From the NCBI GenBank assembly GCA_016926495.1, contig JAFGOL010000124.1, positions 1 through 6,460 on the forward strand: a stretch of 6,460 bases of DNA, written 5' to 3'. The translations under genes were made by a program, and so were the position numbers. This stretch comes from Oligoflexia bacterium. Lineage in GTDB: Bacteria > Bdellovibrionota > JAFGOL01. Positions 5,946 to 6,460 of the stretch are shown one piece after another. Below the pieces are notes generated by a model. It made no database searches. It was not told where the DNA came from and was given only the letters and a program-made list of their open reading frames with translations. Position 1 is the first letter of the stretch. Every line of letters begins with the position of its first letter.

Positions 5946-6460
5946 CAATATCCTCCATAATTATACCTTGGAACAACCTTTGTAGCAGCAAGAATTATAC
6001 GGCTGTACTCGGAATTAATCCTTTCCATGACCGAAACCGCGAAGCGGGCCGGATCTATATTAAAATCCGAAAGAGACGATGTTAGCACGGGCGTACCTTC
6101 GTTTGTTATATTGAGACCGATGTGGATCAGTGCGGAAACAGGTGAAACCGACGCTATGGAAATGGAAAGCTTACCGTCACCCACAAAAAGATCATCGCCC
6201 TTTCTTGTAACATCCACATTATACTCCAAAAGCAAAGACTGGATCTCGGACATAAAGACACTTTGCAGGGCCGCGGCGGTTACTGTGTCGCGACCGAATA
6301 TTTCAACTATAAAGTGAAGCATCCTGTCAGCCCTGATTGCTTTTTTGTTCATCAGATCTTCGAGGTCCGCGATATAGCTGTCCTCCACGTCGCATTTACC
6401 CGTGAAAGCAACGACCGCGTCTCCCATTATCTTTGTCGTTTTATAGATCCAGTGGGGAGA
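5945..6460 (-). CDS. DUF366-like protein, 5' end beyond the window
   Basis: The visible 171 residues appear to belong to the DUF366 family, whose function I cannot state. The frame stays open from an apparent ATG at 6427 to the edge at 6460 (SPHWIYKTTKI). No ribosome binding site precedes that ATG, and GDAVVAF looks like interior family sequence, so the true start is very probably outside. Counted from the edge, conserved-looking blocks are GDAVVAFTGKCDV (13-25), DLEDL (32-36), MLHFIVE (47-53) and a strong block from RKGDDLFVGDGKLS (86-99) through SVSPVSALIHIGLNI (104-118). The RKGDDL...KLS block resembles the ligand-binding core of lipoate/biotin protein ligases, which is only a motif-level inference. 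The protein is soluble with no membrane segment. It is the first visible gene of the operon; its Gly-Gly codons near the end form the phoH ribosome binding site. Confidence 0.7.
   Translation of the reverse strand, partial: SPHWIYKTTKIMGDAVVAFTGKCDVEDSYIADLEDLMNKKAIRADRMLHFIVEIFGRDTVTAAALQSVFMSEIQSLLLEYNVDVTRKGDDLFVGDGKLSISIASVSPVSALIHIGLNITNEGTPVLTSSLSDFNIDPARFAVSVMERINSEYSRIILAATKVVPRYNYGGY
5952..5956 (-). promoter_or_regulatory. Ribosome binding site that decides the phoH-like start
   Basis: GGAGG on the minus strand lies within the end of the DUF366-like gene. It is 6 bases from ATG 5945 but only 3 from the in-frame TTG at 5948, so the ATG is the likelier start. Placement inside the upstream coding region, with a TGATG junction, indicates translational coupling. 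Confidence 0.8.

Noticed and set aside
5946..5948. TTG as start of the PIN-PhoH gene
   Set aside because: It would leave only 3 bases after GGAGG; the ATG at 5945 has a normal 6-base spacing.
5551..5985. Plus-strand open frame of 144 codons opposite phoH
   Set aside because: Its Ser/Leu-rich translation is typical of the reverse complement of a charged protein. It covers the PIN domain codons and has no family features.
1..6460. Mobile element, CRISPR array or tRNA gene
   Set aside because: No direct-repeat arrays, terminal inverted repeats, transposase or integrase motifs, or cloverleaf sequences were noticed by eye. A tRNAscan or repeat search could confirm this.

Overview
The window is compact bacterial chromosome of moderate GC content. 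It holds one small plus-strand gene at the left edge and six closely packed minus-strand genes that fill the rest. Shine-Dalgarno sequences close to AGGAGG, ATG/GTG/TTG starts, and the set ThyX, PIN-PhoH, PilZ and HD-GYP indicate a bacterium that uses cyclic-di-GMP and makes thymidylate by the flavin-dependent route. A spirochaete or a deltaproteobacterium-like lineage is plausible, but the sequence alone does not settle this. No rRNA, tRNA, CRISPR array, transposase or insertion sequence was found.

Layout, left to right: a 91-residue XRE-type DNA-binding protein (30-305, +) converges with a divergent glycerol-3-phosphate-dehydrogenase-like protein (313-1614, -), with only 7 bases between their stop codons. 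A 74-base AT-rich gap follows (1615-1688). It carries a perfect TATAAT box so close to the start codon that the message may be leaderless. Next, all on the minus strand, come an HD-GYP protein with a CheX-like N-terminal domain (1689-3230), ThyX (3223-4068), a PilZ protein (4069-4572), a PIN-PhoH ATPase (4584-5945) and a DUF366-like protein (5945 to beyond the right edge).

Transcription of the main block runs right to left: DUF366-like, phoH-like, pilZ, thyX, HD-GYP. Junctions are a 1-base TGATG overlap, an 11-base gap, an abutting stop/start, and an 8-base overlap. Every downstream gene has a good ribosome binding site placed in or next to the end of the gene before it. This looks like one co-transcribed, translationally coupled operon. 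It combines RNA metabolism (PIN-PhoH), dTMP synthesis (ThyX) and a probable c-di-GMP receptor (PilZ) with a probable c-di-GMP phosphodiesterase (HD-GYP).

Most genes belong to known families. The points most worth a second look are the CheX-like/HD-GYP fusion, the divergent dehydrogenase with its possible leaderless promoter, and the resemblance of the DUF366-like protein to lipoate/biotin ligases. I see no clear evidence of an entirely new defence or mobile system.
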